NCBI GenBank assembly: GCA_040755395.1
Contig: JBFMAX010000014.1
Coordinates: forward strand, 17,398 to 81,397
Direction: 5' to 3'
Source of the DNA: Nitrospirota bacterium
GTDB taxonomy: Bacteria; Nitrospirota; Nitrospiria; Nitrospirales; Nitrospiraceae
DNA length: 64,000 nt
The notes below the pieces were generated by a model that saw nothing but the letters and a program-made list of their open reading frames with translations, was not told the DNA's origin and did not search any database. The translations under genes and the position numbers were made by a program. Below, piece after piece: positions 8,174 through 17,150 of this stretch (position 1 is its first letter; the number at the start of each line of letters is the position of its first letter).

Positions 8174-8949
8174 AACTTGTTCGGCGACGAGACGGCTTTG
8201 GAAATTTCCGCGATCAGCCGCCGCTCGATCTCCGCGGTTTCCTCGGGGCTGACGGCCAACGCCCGTCCGCCCTGCGCCAGTTTTTCGAACTCCGCTTTCA
8301 CGCTCAGGCGGGTGACGTTGGAGGGGAGGGCTTGCAGCGAGACGAGATACTGGTTCCGAAATCCGGAGACTTCCAATGACGCCGGCGCCGACACCTTTCG
8401 CTCCGTCACGTAAACGGCCTTCTGGTCGGTCTTCACGCTCACCTTGACCGTATAGCCGTTGCGCGCCAGGGCCTCCTCGGCGGCCTTGCTGACCGCCGCC
8501 AGCGGGCGCGGCAGCTCCTCCACCTGGGCGCCTTTCTCGTCCACGCGGAGATTTTGCGACACCTGGGCGTTGGTCGCGGCGGTGCGCTGCACCTGCGCGG
8601 CGAGCTTCCTCGCTTCCGCCGCCTGGGCCTCCAGCTTGGCCGTCAGAGCCTTCACCTCGGCTTCGGCTCGTTCCGCCTCTTTCTTGGCATCGCGCAGTTC
8701 TCGATTGAGGAGGTCGATCTGCTGCTGCATCACCTTGTTGCCGTCCTGCAGCGAGACGACCACCGACTCCTGCTTCGCCACCTGCTTACGGAGGTTGTCG
8801 TTCTCGATCCTGAGCGGAGAGTCGTCCGGCTTGCAGCCAGCGATCCAGGCGCCGGTGATAAGCAAGAGCGCTGCGGGGAGCGAACGGGACGATCGCCGGG
8901 ACGGCTCGATGAGAACGCTCCTTTGCGACATGCTGACCCGATTATCCAT
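8170..8949 (-). CDS. Coiled-coil lipoprotein
   Basis: A 259-residue protein with a signal peptide ending in a lipobox (WIAGC), so probably lipid-anchored after export. Residues about 50-120 form a long charged coiled coil (LNRELRDAKKEAERAEAEVKAL). A C-terminal domain of about 100 residues carries a beta-rich segment (NGYTVKVSVKTDQKAVYVT) and an acidic helical end. It is co-transcribed with the downstream FGE-family gene. Function unknown; a structural or scaffolding role in the periplasm is inferred. ATG 8931 is an alternative start. Confidence 0.7.
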   Translation of the reverse strand: MDNRVSMSQRSVLIEPSRRSSRSLPAALLLITGAWIAGCKPDDSPLRIENDNLRKQVAKQESVVVSLQDGNKVMQQQIDLLNRELRDAKKEAERAEAEVKALTAKLEAQAAEARKLAAQVQRTAATNAQVSQNLRVDEKGAQVEELPRPLAAVSKAAEEALARNGYTVKVSVKTDQKAVYVTERKVSAPASLEVSGFRNQYLVSLQALPSNVTRLSVKAEFEKLAQGGRALAVSPEETAEIERRLIAEISKAVSSPNKL

Positions 8950-9042
8950 GCTTCAGCGTCGCTTGTCTATCCCGTTGGCCCGCCCGTTCGCCCGCAAGCG
9001 CGTTGGTTTGACTGCCTGTGGCGCGCACGTTATGCTCCCGGC

Positions 9043-9711
9043 ATGCGGGCAAGAACGCTGGCTCCGTTCATGCTGGCCGGTTGGGCGTGGATGATCGCGC
9101 CCGCGCTGGGGACCGCTTCCGACCGGCAGGCGGAGCCGCCCGACTCGGTTCCCGCCGAGGACTATTCGATCTACGATGTCGTCGTGCGGTCCAAGTTCGT
9201 GACCTCCGCGACGCAACTCGTGGTCATCGAGCGGTTGACGGCCACGACGCTGTATCCGGAACAGGACAAGCCGACGCCCCGCGCGTCGCTCGAGCAGAAT
9301 GCGTACTTTGAAGGGCGGCTCCCTGCGGAGCTGATGAAAGATTTCGTGATGAAGAACAGCCGTCCGTTCAGGCTGGAGTCACGGTTCGACTTCGGCGTGC
9401 GTTACCGGTTCGTGTCCGGTGACGGAGCCGAGCAACCGGAAGTCTCGCTCGCGCCGATCCCCGTGGCGTTTCCGCGCAGGGACCTGGTGCAGGAGGGGCC
9501 TCTCCCGGTGATCGACCGGCTGGCGTTCTCGCGTGTGGCGTTCACGTCGCGCAAGGATCAGGCCCTCGTCTATGTGGCCAACACCCGTCCCGACGGCACA
9601 GGCGCGGGCTTTCTCTTCTGGCTGCACAAACCGGCCGGCACATGGGAGATCGTCGACACCGAGGTGCTGTGGGTGGCGCAGGTCGACGGGCCGCCTCAGG
9701 GAGAACGCTGA
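9043..9711 (+). CDS. Exported hypothetical protein
   Basis: I place the start at ATG 9043, where a signal peptide begins (MRARTLAPFMLAGWAWMIA, probable cleavage after TAS); the upstream in-frame extension is antisense to the divergent lipoprotein gene. The mature protein of about 195 residues alternates charged and aromatic strands and contains no cysteines or known motif. It resembles periplasmic proteins of unknown function. The gene faces away from the FGE/lipoprotein operon across a 93-base gap. Confidence 0.65.
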   Translation: MRARTLAPFMLAGWAWMIAPALGTASDRQAEPPDSVPAEDYSIYDVVVRSKFVTSATQLVVIERLTATTLYPEQDKPTPRASLEQNAYFEGRLPAELMKDFVMKNSRPFRLESRFDFGVRYRFVSGDGAEQPEVSLAPIPVAFPRRDLVQEGPLPVIDRLAFSRVAFTSRKDQALVYVANTRPDGTGAGFLFWLHKPAGTWEIVDTEVLWVAQVDGPPQGER

Positions 9712-9805
9712 CTTGAGATTCGACACGGATGAGCGATAGCATCAAGCGGGATAAGGAACTGGTGACGTGAGCGGGTGAAACAAGGCGAGGGATGGTCGCT
9801 GAACG

Positions 9806-10444
9806 ATGACCGGGATGATCCGCAAGACCTTCTCCGTTCCTCCGTTGGGCTGTAACTGTTCCATCATCGGGGACCCCGTCACCAAACGGGCGATCGTGGT
9901 CGATCCGGGAGGCGCGCCCGAGCGGATCCTCCGAGAGGTGCAGGATCTGGGATTGACCGTCGTGAGCGTCCTCCACACGCACGCCCATTTTGACCATTTC
10001 CTCGCATCAGGCGAGATCAAGAAAGCCACCGGGGCGGCGCTGTGTCTGCATCCCGACGATCGGGATCTCTGGCGGATGCTCGACGTCCAGTGCCGCGTAT
10101 TCGGCGTGCCCTACGTGCCGGTGCCGCCTCCGGACTACTGGTTACAGGACGAAGAAAAGATCATCGTAGGCGGGCTCGAAGGCCTGGCGCTGCATACGCC
10201 CGGCCACACGCCCGGGTCGATGAGCTTTCACTTTCCGGCGGAGAAGCTGCTGCTCGCCGGCGATACGCTGTTTCGGGGAGGGATCGGGCGGACGGACCTG
10301 TGGGGCGGGGATTTCGACGCGATCGAGCGGTCCATCCGCGAGCGCCTCTATACGTTGGACGAAACGACGCGTGTGATCACCGGTCATGGACCGGACACGG
10401 AGATCGGCCTGGAACGGGAATCCAACCCGTTTGTCCGGGCGTAA
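9806..10444 (+). CDS. Metallo-beta-lactamase-fold hydrolase (glyoxalase II-like)
   Basis: A 212-residue cytoplasmic protein with the MBL-fold metal site: HTHAHFDH (THxHxDH), HTPGHTPGS (third histidine), GDTLFRGGIGRTDLWGG (bridging aspartate) and a final histidine in ITGHGPDTEIG. The spacing is that of glyoxalase II-like/YcbL-type thioester hydrolases, which commonly use glutathione or related thioesters; the actual substrate is unknown. The ATG at 9806 is the natural start. The next gene follows after 38 bases. Confidence 0.9.
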   Translation: MTGMIRKTFSVPPLGCNCSIIGDPVTKRAIVVDPGGAPERILREVQDLGLTVVSVLHTHAHFDHFLASGEIKKATGAALCLHPDDRDLWRMLDVQCRVFGVPYVPVPPPDYWLQDEEKIIVGGLEGLALHTPGHTPGSMSFHFPAEKLLLAGDTLFRGGIGRTDLWGGDFDAIERSIRERLYTLDETTRVITGHGPDTEIGLERESNPFVRA

Positions 10445-10451
10445 GCAGGAG

Positions 10452-10474
10452 CCTTTCGGCGCTTCAGCCGAAGG
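10452..10474 (+). promoter_or_regulatory. Hairpin enclosing part of a Shine-Dalgarno sequence
   Basis: CCTTTCGGC and GCCGAAGG flank GCTTCA. The right arm ends with the AAGG of the strong AAGGAGGG ribosome-binding site of the gene at 10483. The hairpin could limit translation initiation; this is inference from sequence only. Confidence 0.35.
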
Positions 10475-10482
10475 AGGGAACC

Positions 10483-11007
10483 ATGAAACATCTCGGTCGG
10501 TCGATGCAGGTGTGGCTGGTCTTCATCGTCGTAGCCGGTTTGCCGGGGTCGGTCTCCCGCGCGCAAACCGAGCCGCCAAGTCCTCCGTCTTCTTCGCAGG
10601 TGACGATCTCGGACGTGCAGGTCCGGCTTTCGGATCATGGGCCGGTGGTTCTCCTCAAGGCCGAGGGCAAGACCATTCCCATCTTCGTGGACATGACGGT
10701 CGCCAGCTCCATCTACGGCGCGCTCACGGGCGAGAAGATGCCGCGGCCCATGTCGCACGACCTGATGCATTCGATTCTCGAAGCCTTCGGCGGAAAGGTG
10801 ACGCAGACCGTGATTACGTTGAAAGGCGGTACCTATTACGGCGCGCTGACGGTGGCGTTCAAAGACCAGGTGAAGGTGTTCGACAGCCGATCCTCCGACT
10901 CCATCGCGCTGGCCATTCACTTCAAGGCGCCGATCATCGTCAGCCGGGAATTGTTGGATTCGGCGGGCAAGGTGCTGACCCCCGAGAGCAAGGCGCAGAC
11001 GTTGTAA
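10483..11007 (+). CDS. Exported bifunctional nuclease (BFN/DUF151) domain protein
   Basis: A 174-residue protein with a signal peptide (cleavage probably after SRA) and a DUF151/BFN domain: VTISDVQVRLSDHGPVVLLK, IPIFVDMTVASSIYGAL, RPMSHDLMHSILEAFGG, GGTYYGALTV and SRSSDSIALAIHFKAPI. In plants and Thermotoga this fold has been linked to nuclease activity. Here it is apparently exported, so a nucleic-acid role is uncertain. ATG 10483 is chosen because of AAGGAGGG five bases upstream. Confidence 0.85.
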   Translation: MKHLGRSMQVWLVFIVVAGLPGSVSRAQTEPPSPPSSSQVTISDVQVRLSDHGPVVLLKAEGKTIPIFVDMTVASSIYGALTGEKMPRPMSHDLMHSILEAFGGKVTQTVITLKGGTYYGALTVAFKDQVKVFDSRSSDSIALAIHFKAPIIVSRELLDSAGKVLTPESKAQTL

Positions 11008-11010
11008 CGC

Positions 11011-11328
11011 TTACTCTTTCGCCATCCGCTCATCAAGCAGCTTGAGGCGCTTTTCGGTCGCTTGCTTGATGAAGGCGATGTTTTCCTGCAGGTGTTGCTC
11101 CGCGGTGATTTTGCCTTCTTCCCGGCGTTTCTGCTGCGCCAACCCGAACCGCGCGACTTCGGCCTCGCCCTGCTCGTTCAACTCTTTCCAGATCGCCGCG
11201 CACCGCACCTGTTTGTTGGTGGGATAGCGGTCGCATGGCGGCTCCGCCGCGGCCGGACTCCCGATCCAGAAGAGGGAAAGCAGTGAAAAGAAGCACGTCC
11301 ACCATCCGCGTGCGCCCGATTCGTGCAT
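11011..11328 (-). CDS. Small exported hypothetical protein
   Basis: A 105-residue protein with a signal peptide (cleavage after AAA in GSPAAAEPP), two cysteines just after it (CDRYPTNKQVRC) and a charged helical C-terminus (FIKQATEKRLKLLDERM). It converges with the BFN gene, the two stops being three bases apart. Function unknown. Confidence 0.6.
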   Translation of the reverse strand: MHESGARGWWTCFFSLLSLFWIGSPAAAEPPCDRYPTNKQVRCAAIWKELNEQGEAEVARFGLAQQKRREEGKITAEQHLQENIAFIKQATEKRLKLLDERMAKE

Positions 11329-11373
11329 GATGGACCTCCCGTGAAACGCGGTCGAACGACTGCGGACGCCGAG

Positions 11374-11793
11374 TCAAGGAGATTGAGGCGGGAGAGAGTC
11401 GCCCGACGCCTGCTTCGCCAAGGTGACGCGGATCTCGTCGTCGAAGGCGTAGTAGCCGCCGTCGCGGCGGTCTTTCTGGATGCAGTTGACGATGAAGATG
11501 AGGCAGACCACATTGCCCATCACCCACCAGGACATCCCGCGCTCGATTTTGATGGTCGCCGGTTCGTACCCGTCTTTCTCCACGATCGCGACATGGTCGG
11601 ATTTCCGGTTCAACGACACCGTGCCCGGCGCGATGACGCGCAGATAGTCGTCGATGACGACGTTGGCTTCCGGCGGATCGGTGAAAATCGTCACGGACTG
11701 ACGGTCGGAATTGATGCTCGTGGCGCAACTTGACAGGGCGAGCATGATCCCGGCCAGCGCGTGAAGGGGCGGACGCAGCGAAACTCTCCTCAT
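11374..11793 (-). CDS. PEGA-domain lipoprotein
   Basis: A 139-residue lipoprotein: signal peptide with lipobox LALSSC, then a PEGA-like beta domain (VTIFTDPPEANVVIDDYLRVIAPGTVSLNRKSDH) as found in surface-associated proteins. A hydrophobic stretch (WWVMGNVVCLIFIVNC) follows, then a charged tail. The ATG at 11793 overlaps the trpS stop (ATGA), so it is translated from the trpS mRNA although the functions look unrelated. Role unknown. Confidence 0.75.
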   Translation of the reverse strand: MRRVSLRPPLHALAGIMLALSSCATSINSDRQSVTIFTDPPEANVVIDDYLRVIAPGTVSLNRKSDHVAIVEKDGYEPATIKIERGMSWWVMGNVVCLIFIVNCIQKDRRDGGYYAFDDEIRVTLAKQASGDSLPPQSP

Positions 11794-12779
11794 ATCTTCA
11801 TCGCCTCCTTGACTTCTTCCAGCGTCTGATGCGCGACGGCCGCTGCGCGCCGGCTGCCGTCCTGGACGATGTCGTCGAGCTCGCTCGGGTGTTTCGTCAA
11901 CTTGCCGCGCGCTTCCCAGATGGGCGCCATGCGCTCCACGATCCGATCCGCCACCAGTTTCTTGCAGTCGATGCAGCCGATCGCCGCGGTGCGGCATTCG
12001 CGGTTGACCCGGTCGATGACGGGCTGAGGCGAGAAAATTTTGTGGAAATCGAAGACCGGGCAAACGTCGGGGTTGCCGGGATCGTTGCGGCGGACCCTCG
12101 CCGGATCCGTGACCATCGTCTTGAGTTTCTGCCGGACCGTCGGCTCGGGATCCGACAGGTTGATCGTGTTCCCGTAGCTCTTGCTCATTTTACGGCCGTC
12201 GGTGCCGAGGACCTTCGGGAACCGGGTGAGATGTTCCATCGGTTCGGGGAAGACCGGCTTGTAGAGACTGTTGAACCGTCGCGCCAATTCGCGAGTAAGC
12301 TCCAGATGGGGCAACTGGTCCTTTCCGACCGGGACGTAGTCGGGTTTGTACAGGAGGATATCCGCCGCCTGAAGCACGGGATACCCGAGGAAGCCGTAGG
12401 TGCTGAGGTCGCGCTCTTTGATCTCTTCCTGTTTTTCCTTGTAGGTGGGGTTTCGTTCCAGCCAGGAGATCGGGATGATCATCGAGAACAGCAGGTGCAG
12501 GATCGCATGCTCCGACACGCGGGACTGGATGAAGACCGTGGATCGTTTCGGATCGATGCCGGCCGCCAGCCAGTCGATCAGGAGTTCGCGCACGAATTCC
12601 CGGATCCGGCTGGTGTCGGCGTAATTGGTGGACAGCGCGTGCCAGTCGGCGACGAAAAAGTAGCAGTCATACTGCTCTTGCAGCGCTTTCCAGTTGTCGA
12701 GGGCGCCCAGCAGGTTCCCCAAATGCAGCAGGCCGCTGGGCTGCATGCCGCTCAGGACGCGCTTTCGCTGTGTGGTCAT
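11790..12779 (-). CDS. trpS: Tryptophanyl-tRNA synthetase
   Basis: A 329-residue class Ic aminoacyl-tRNA synthetase of normal bacterial length that charges tRNA-Trp with tryptophan. The HIGH-like motif PSGLLHLGN lies at residues 14-22 and KMSKS in GRKMSKSYGN near residue 198. Other family blocks are FVADWHALST and GYPVLQAADILLY. A C-terminal CIDCKK segment is present as in many homologues. It overlaps the upstream site-2 protease gene by four bases and the downstream PEGA gene by four, forming a leftward operon 13504-11374. Confidence 0.97.
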   Translation of the reverse strand: MTTQRKRVLSGMQPSGLLHLGNLLGALDNWKALQEQYDCYFFVADWHALSTNYADTSRIREFVRELLIDWLAAGIDPKRSTVFIQSRVSEHAILHLLFSMIIPISWLERNPTYKEKQEEIKERDLSTYGFLGYPVLQAADILLYKPDYVPVGKDQLPHLELTRELARRFNSLYKPVFPEPMEHLTRFPKVLGTDGRKMSKSYGNTINLSDPEPTVRQKLKTMVTDPARVRRNDPGNPDVCPVFDFHKIFSPQPVIDRVNRECRTAAIGCIDCKKLVADRIVERMAPIWEARGKLTKHPSELDDIVQDGSRRAAAVAHQTLEEVKEAMKI

Positions 12780-13504
12780 GCTCCACTCAGAACGGTGGTG
12801 AGCAGTGTTCCGGCCATCACGTTGACCAGTGTGCCGGTGATCGTTCGAATGACGTGAATCTGCGGGTCGAATGCGATCAGCGCAACGATGATTAGCATGC
12901 CATAGGGCTCCAGCCTGGCCAGAGCCAACGCAGGACGAGCGGGCAGGAGGCTCGTCAGGACGCGCCCGCCGTCGAGCGGAGGAATCGGGATGAGATTGAA
13001 GACCATCAACAGGATGTTGATGAACACCGAGTACAGCGCCATCGCCGCGATCGGCAACAGCAACATGCCGAGCCAGTCGCGTCGCGGTTCTTGGCCCGGC
13101 TGCGGCGGCCAGGACGCCATGAGCGTCGGATCGATCAAGATCAAGACGCTCAGCAAGACAGCGCTGGCGATCGCCAGTGCGAGGTTCATCCCCGGTCCGG
13201 CCGCCGCCACCAGCGCCATGTCGCGACGCGGGTTGTCGAGTCGTCTGGGATCGATCGGGACAGGTTTCGCCCAGCCCAGAAAAAGCCCACCGGGCATAAG
13301 GAGACAGATCAGCGGCAGAATCACTGTGCCGAACGGGTCGATATGCGCGAGCGGATTGATCGTCAGCCGTCCTGCCAGCTTGGCGGTGGGATCGCCATAG
13401 TGATTGGCGACCCAGCCGTGCGCGTACTCATGGAGCACCATGGCCAACATCAGCGGAAGAGCCATGTAGGAGAGGGTATGAAGAATCTGGGTGAGCGAGT
13501 TCAT
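12776..13504 (-). CDS. Site-2 protease family (M50B) membrane metalloprotease
   Basis: A 242-residue polytopic membrane protein with the zinc site HEYAH (H25, E26, H29) in the first helix region and the third-ligand motif NLIPIPPLDGGR near residue 170. The short form without a PDZ domain matches the bacterial S2P-like YwhC/Rv-type subfamily often found next to trpS. Such proteases cut within membranes; the substrate here is unknown. Start ATG 13504. The stop overlaps trpS. Confidence 0.92.
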   Translation of the reverse strand: MNSLTQILHTLSYMALPLMLAMVLHEYAHGWVANHYGDPTAKLAGRLTINPLAHIDPFGTVILPLICLLMPGGLFLGWAKPVPIDPRRLDNPRRDMALVAAAGPGMNLALAIASAVLLSVLILIDPTLMASWPPQPGQEPRRDWLGMLLLPIAAMALYSVFINILLMVFNLIPIPPLDGGRVLTSLLPARPALALARLEPYGMLIIVALIAFDPQIHVIRTITGTLVNVMAGTLLTTVLSGA

Positions 13505-13530
13505 GGAGCCGCGCTTCCGTCCGATCGAGT

Positions 13531-15513
13531 TTATTCCACCTGCACGAATCTGCCCTGTTTCACTTGGATCACGAACACGCGACGGTTGAGCGTACCTCCG
13601 GCGTCGAAACCGGCCGGCCCGGCCAACGTCGGCAGATCCTGCTGCAACGCCAGATAGTCCCGCACGGCTTCGCCCGATGCCGCCCCTTTCCGAATGGCCT
13701 CCAGCACGAGGCGCGCGGCTTCGTAGGCCTGAGCTGCGAACAGCGTGGGACTGGTCTGAAACCGCCGCTGATAGCGTTCGACGAAATCCTGCACGTTTGC
13801 GAGAGGACTGTCAATAAAGAATCCGTCGACAAAGACGCCGCCGTCGATGGTACGGTCGGCCAGGCGGGGGAAGTCGGGCGAGTTCCAGCCGTTCGCGCCC
13901 AGCAGCGGAACTTTGATGTCGTGGAACACAAGCTGCGCTGCGATCAGCGCCACCTCGATGGAACGGCCGGGGACAAACACCGCGTCGAATCCCGGCGTAT
14001 AGATGACGCGCTTGGCGCCCTTCATTGTCTTGCCGTTTTCCACCGGAACGGCGATCCCGTACTTCTTCAGGTCTTCCGCTTGGAGTCGTTTGATCTGGGG
14101 GCCGAAGTCCGTTTCGCCTTCTTTGTAGGATTCGACCGCGACAATCTCTCCGTTATGTCGGCGCACCTCCTGTGCAAACAGCCGGGCCAGTTCGCGGCCG
14201 TAGACCGTGTCCGGATGGAGGATGCAGAACCGACGGTACCCCGGCTCTCCGGTCGCATAGTCCGCGATGCGCTTCGCTTGGAGCGGATAGGTGAGCGCCG
14301 TGCTGAAGACATAGGCGCCCAAGCGGCGGACGTTCGGAAAGGTGGCGGCCGGCGTGATGACCGGGATTTTGGTCCGCTCGGCCAACTCCGCCATCACCGG
14401 AAGATTCTTCGAGAGCAGCGGCCCGATGACGGCCAACGGCCGGTCTTCGAACAACAGATCAGTGAGGTCGTTGAGAAACGTCGCGCGATCGGCTTCGCTG
14501 TCCTTGACGATCAGTCCGACCGAGGCGAGCCCTAAACTGTCCTTGCCTTTCTCCAGCGCCAGTTGAATCCCGTTGAGGACTTCGGCGCCGAACGGCGCGA
14601 GTTTGCCGGAGAGCGGGAGCACCGCGGCGATCACGTGCTGATACGACTTGAGCTTGGCCTTGAATGAGGCGAGCAGGTCTGACGCCTTGGCCGCAAACTC
14701 ATGGTTGGGAAAACGTCGCACGAAGAGCCGGATGTTCCGTTCGGCCAGATGGTCCTCGCCCTTGGCTGTTTGCAGTTCGATGAGCCGGATCAACGCGATG
14801 TCGCCGGGAAACGACTTCGGGTAGGCGTCGCGCAGGCGAATGAGGGTTTTTCGGTCGAGCTGCTCCCTGACCAATTCCTGGATACGGTTCTTTATTTCAG
14901 CCGCCTGCTCTTCCGGGCTCAGTTCGATTTCATCCAGCCAGGCTTGAACGGCGCGCAGATGATCCTTTTTTTGAAGCTGTAGCTCGCCCGTCAGCCGGAG
15001 CGCTTCGCGTTTCGTCTCGAGATCGGATGAGAGACTCCGGATTTCGGCCAACACGGGCAACGCGAGATCGAGATTGCCCAAGGCCGCCTGAGAGCGCGCC
15101 AGCATCAGGCGCGCACGATCGGCCAGATCGGACGTCGGAAGCTCGCCGAGAAGCTGGTTCAAATACCTGATCGCCTCGCCGTACTCCTTCGTGTGATACA
15201 ACGCGGCGCCGAGCAGGAGATACGCGTCATCCAAGTGTTCGGGTTTCGGAGAAGCGCCGATGAAGCTCTTGAGCAGAGGCACCGCCGCGTCGGCCCGTTG
15301 AGTTTCGATCAGCCGTTTGGCTTGGTCCAAGACGACGGGGATGGACTGGTTTCCCGGGGATTTGCCCCGTTCAGCGCGGGTCGGGCGGGGCGAAGGCTCC
15401 GTCGCGCCGAAAGTCGTGGAGGCGTCGGCAAGGGCGAACGATAACAACAGGACGACGAACGGAGAAACGAACGTCGAACCGGCGAGGGGGCGAAAGAAAA
15501 GCGGATTGGACAT
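13531..15513 (-). CDS. TPR plus periplasmic-binding-protein lipoprotein-like exporter (LpoA/LivJ-like)
   Basis: A 660-residue exported protein. After a signal segment (residues about 15-30) come TPR-like repeats (about 45-250: LIETQRADAAVPLLKSFIG, DRARLMLARSQAALGNLDLA). From about 290 to the end follows a type-I periplasmic binding fold of the branched-chain amino acid receptor family (VIAAVLPLSGKLAPFGAEVLNGIQ, AVIGPLLSKNLPVMAELA, VIYTPGFDAVFVPG). This architecture is that of LpoA-type penicillin-binding-protein activators, so a role in peptidoglycan synthesis is plausible. No transporter genes are adjacent, arguing against amino-acid uptake. Confidence 0.8.
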   Translation of the reverse strand: MSNPLFFRPLAGSTFVSPFVVLLLSFALADASTTFGATEPSPRPTRAERGKSPGNQSIPVVLDQAKRLIETQRADAAVPLLKSFIGASPKPEHLDDAYLLLGAALYHTKEYGEAIRYLNQLLGELPTSDLADRARLMLARSQAALGNLDLALPVLAEIRSLSSDLETKREALRLTGELQLQKKDHLRAVQAWLDEIELSPEEQAAEIKNRIQELVREQLDRKTLIRLRDAYPKSFPGDIALIRLIELQTAKGEDHLAERNIRLFVRRFPNHEFAAKASDLLASFKAKLKSYQHVIAAVLPLSGKLAPFGAEVLNGIQLALEKGKDSLGLASVGLIVKDSEADRATFLNDLTDLLFEDRPLAVIGPLLSKNLPVMAELAERTKIPVITPAATFPNVRRLGAYVFSTALTYPLQAKRIADYATGEPGYRRFCILHPDTVYGRELARLFAQEVRRHNGEIVAVESYKEGETDFGPQIKRLQAEDLKKYGIAVPVENGKTMKGAKRVIYTPGFDAVFVPGRSIEVALIAAQLVFHDIKVPLLGANGWNSPDFPRLADRTIDGGVFVDGFFIDSPLANVQDFVERYQRRFQTSPTLFAAQAYEAARLVLEAIRKGAASGEAVRDYLALQQDLPTLAGPAGFDAGGTLNRRVFVIQVKQGRFVQVE

Positions 15514-15607
15514 CGCCTTCGATAATCATCATAGCGGACGCTCACGCCGCGACACAGCTACTATAGGAAAGGCTCGGAGGGGTGTCAAGGTCAAGTCCTC
15601 GGCGGCA

Positions 15608-15636
15608 TTGTGTTCCGTTCGGGGCTTGGCTATAGT
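15608..15636 (+). promoter_or_regulatory. Probable sigma70 promoter of xerD
   Basis: TTGTGT at 15608-15613 and TATAGT at 15631-15636 are separated by 17 bases. Transcription would begin near 15643, upstream of all candidate xerD starts. Confidence 0.55.
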
Positions 15637-15739
15637 CGCCGTCAAACCGCATGACACGCGGACTTCGCCGGGCGAGATGAGCAGAATGGATCGAGATGGG
15701 AATCCGCCGGCATGCGTCGAGGCTCGACCGCATGCGGTG

Positions 15740-16657
15740 ATGGCCGGCTTGATCGAGCGGTATTGGAGCTATCTCCGGGTTGAAGGCGGACTCTCGACGC
15801 TGACGCTGGAGGCCTACCGACGCGACCTGGAGAAGTTTGCATCCTTTCTGCTCGGTCAGAAGATCCGGAGCCCGGCCGACGTCACGCGACACACGATAGC
15901 GGAGTTTCTCATTCATCTGAAGCGGCTGCGGCTGGCTCCGGCCTCGACGGCTCGTTGCTTGTCGGCGCTTCGAGGGTTTTTTCGGTTTCTCGTGCGAGAA
16001 CGGTTGGTGCGGGAAAATCCGATGGTCGGGCTGAACAGTCCGCACCGGGGGACGCGCCTGCCGGCCGTGCTGACACAACACGAAGTGACCGCCTTGCTGG
16101 AATGGGCGGGCAAGTCCGGACCGGAAGATGTGCGTGACGCCGCGATGATTGAATTATTGTACGCGACGGGCGTGCGGGTTTCGGAATTGGTCGGCCTCCG
16201 GATGACCGACCTCAACCTGGATTCGGGTTACGTGCTGGCGACGGGGAAGGGTTCCAAACAACGGCTGGTGCCGATGGGAGAAATCGCGAAGCGCAAGATC
16301 ATGCGCTATTTGCGGAGCGGGCGAGCCGAGTTGCTCAAGAACCGGGAATCGGCCTATGTCTTCATCACGCGTCGAGGACGGCCGCTGACCCGGCAAGGGT
16401 TTTGGAAATTGTTGCGCCTCCGCGCCGCCGCCGCAGGCATCCCCAAAACGATTTCGCCGCATATGTTGCGTCACTCGTTCGCCACGCATCTGTTGGACCG
16501 CGGCGCCGATCTCCGCTCGGTCCAGGCGATGTTGGGTCATGCGAACATTGCGACGACGCAGATCTACACGCACGTCGAACGCGAACGATTGAAGCGACTG
16601 CATGCACAGTTTTTCCCGCGCAAGCAGCGCCGCCGCATGCCGGGCCCGACGGCTTGA
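15740..16657 (+). CDS. xerD: Tyrosine site-specific recombinase XerC/XerD
   Basis: A 305-residue recombinase with the usual SAM-like N-domain and catalytic C-domain. From the ATG at 15740 the catalytic residues are R146 (ATGVRVSEL), K170 (GKGSKQRL), H241 and R244 (HMLRHSFATHLL), H267 (LGHANI) and the nucleophile Y276 (TTQIYTH). Length and the opening LIERYWSYLRVEGGLS match housekeeping Xer proteins that resolve chromosome dimers at dif with FtsK. ATG 15677 or 15686 would add about 20 residues. It sits just before two tRNA genes, but its type is not that of a phage integrase. Confidence 0.92.
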   Translation: MAGLIERYWSYLRVEGGLSTLTLEAYRRDLEKFASFLLGQKIRSPADVTRHTIAEFLIHLKRLRLAPASTARCLSALRGFFRFLVRERLVRENPMVGLNSPHRGTRLPAVLTQHEVTALLEWAGKSGPEDVRDAAMIELLYATGVRVSELVGLRMTDLNLDSGYVLATGKGSKQRLVPMGEIAKRKIMRYLRSGRAELLKNRESAYVFITRRGRPLTRQGFWKLLRLRAAAAGIPKTISPHMLRHSFATHLLDRGADLRSVQAMLGHANIATTQIYTHVERERLKRLHAQFFPRKQRRRMPGPTA

Positions 16658-16723
16658 ACGAGATGGAACATGCAGGGGTGATCCGACACGAAGGCGGTTG
16701 TGCAAGAAAGGTGCGAGATTCGG

Positions 16724-16752
16724 TTGACAAGGTATGCCGGACTTGATAGCAT
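16724..16752 (+). promoter_or_regulatory. Sigma70 promoter of tRNA-Val
   Basis: TTGACA at 16724-16729, a 17-base spacer and TAGCAT at 16747-16752, with predicted initiation near 16759, 23 bases before the tRNA. Confidence 0.6.
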
Positions 16753-16781
16753 CCGCAACCATTCGGGCTATCAAGGAAATT

Positions 16782-16857
16782 AGGCGGATAGCTCAGTCGG
16801 GAGAGCGCTGCCCTTACAAGGCAGAGGTCACAGGTTCAATCCCTGTTCCGCCTACCA
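16782..16857 (+). tRNA. tRNA-Val (anticodon TAC)
   Basis: A complete 76-base cloverleaf: acceptor arms AGGCGGA/TCCGCCT, D stem GCTC/GAGC, anticodon stem CTGCC/GGCAG with loop CTTACAA (anticodon TAC) and T arm ACAGG-TTCAATC-CCTGT. The CCA end is encoded. Confidence 0.96.
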
Positions 16858-17015
16858 GGTCGGCGGACAGAGGGCCTCAGCGGTGGGGGCAGAGCCTGAA
16901 GACTTAAGCGCAGCAGGAACTCACAGGAACAGTAAGCATCGACCACTCCAGACCTCTACCGGGAGCCGGTCGAATTGTGAGGACGTCCAGTTTCTTCTCT
17001 ACCTCTGATCTGCGC

Positions 17016-17094
17016 GGGGCCGTCGTTCAGCTTGGTTTAGGACGCCAGATTGTCAATCTGGAGGTCGCGGGTTCAAATCCCGTCGGCCCCGCCA
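17016..17094 (+). tRNA. tRNA-Asp (anticodon GTC)
   Basis: A 79-base cloverleaf: acceptor GGGGCCG/CGGCCCC, D stem GTTC/GGAC with a rather large 11-base loop, anticodon stem CCAGA/TCTGG with loop TTGTCAA (GTC) and T arm GCGGG-TTCAAAT-CCCGT. CCA is encoded. Its 3' end is repeated about 180 bases downstream. Confidence 0.95.
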
Positions 17095-17150
17095 CATATC
17101 TCAGTCTCAGCCCTCTGTCGAGTGGATGTGAATCCGCGACGGAGGGTTCC

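Noticed and set aside
7003..9042. Long rightward open frames opposite the FGE-like and coiled-coil lipoprotein genes
   Set aside because: They are antisense shadows of GC-rich genes; the leftward frames carry the recognisable domains.
11790..12779. T-box or tryptophan leader before trpS
   Set aside because: trpS overlaps the upstream site-2 protease gene by four bases, so there is no leader to hold one.
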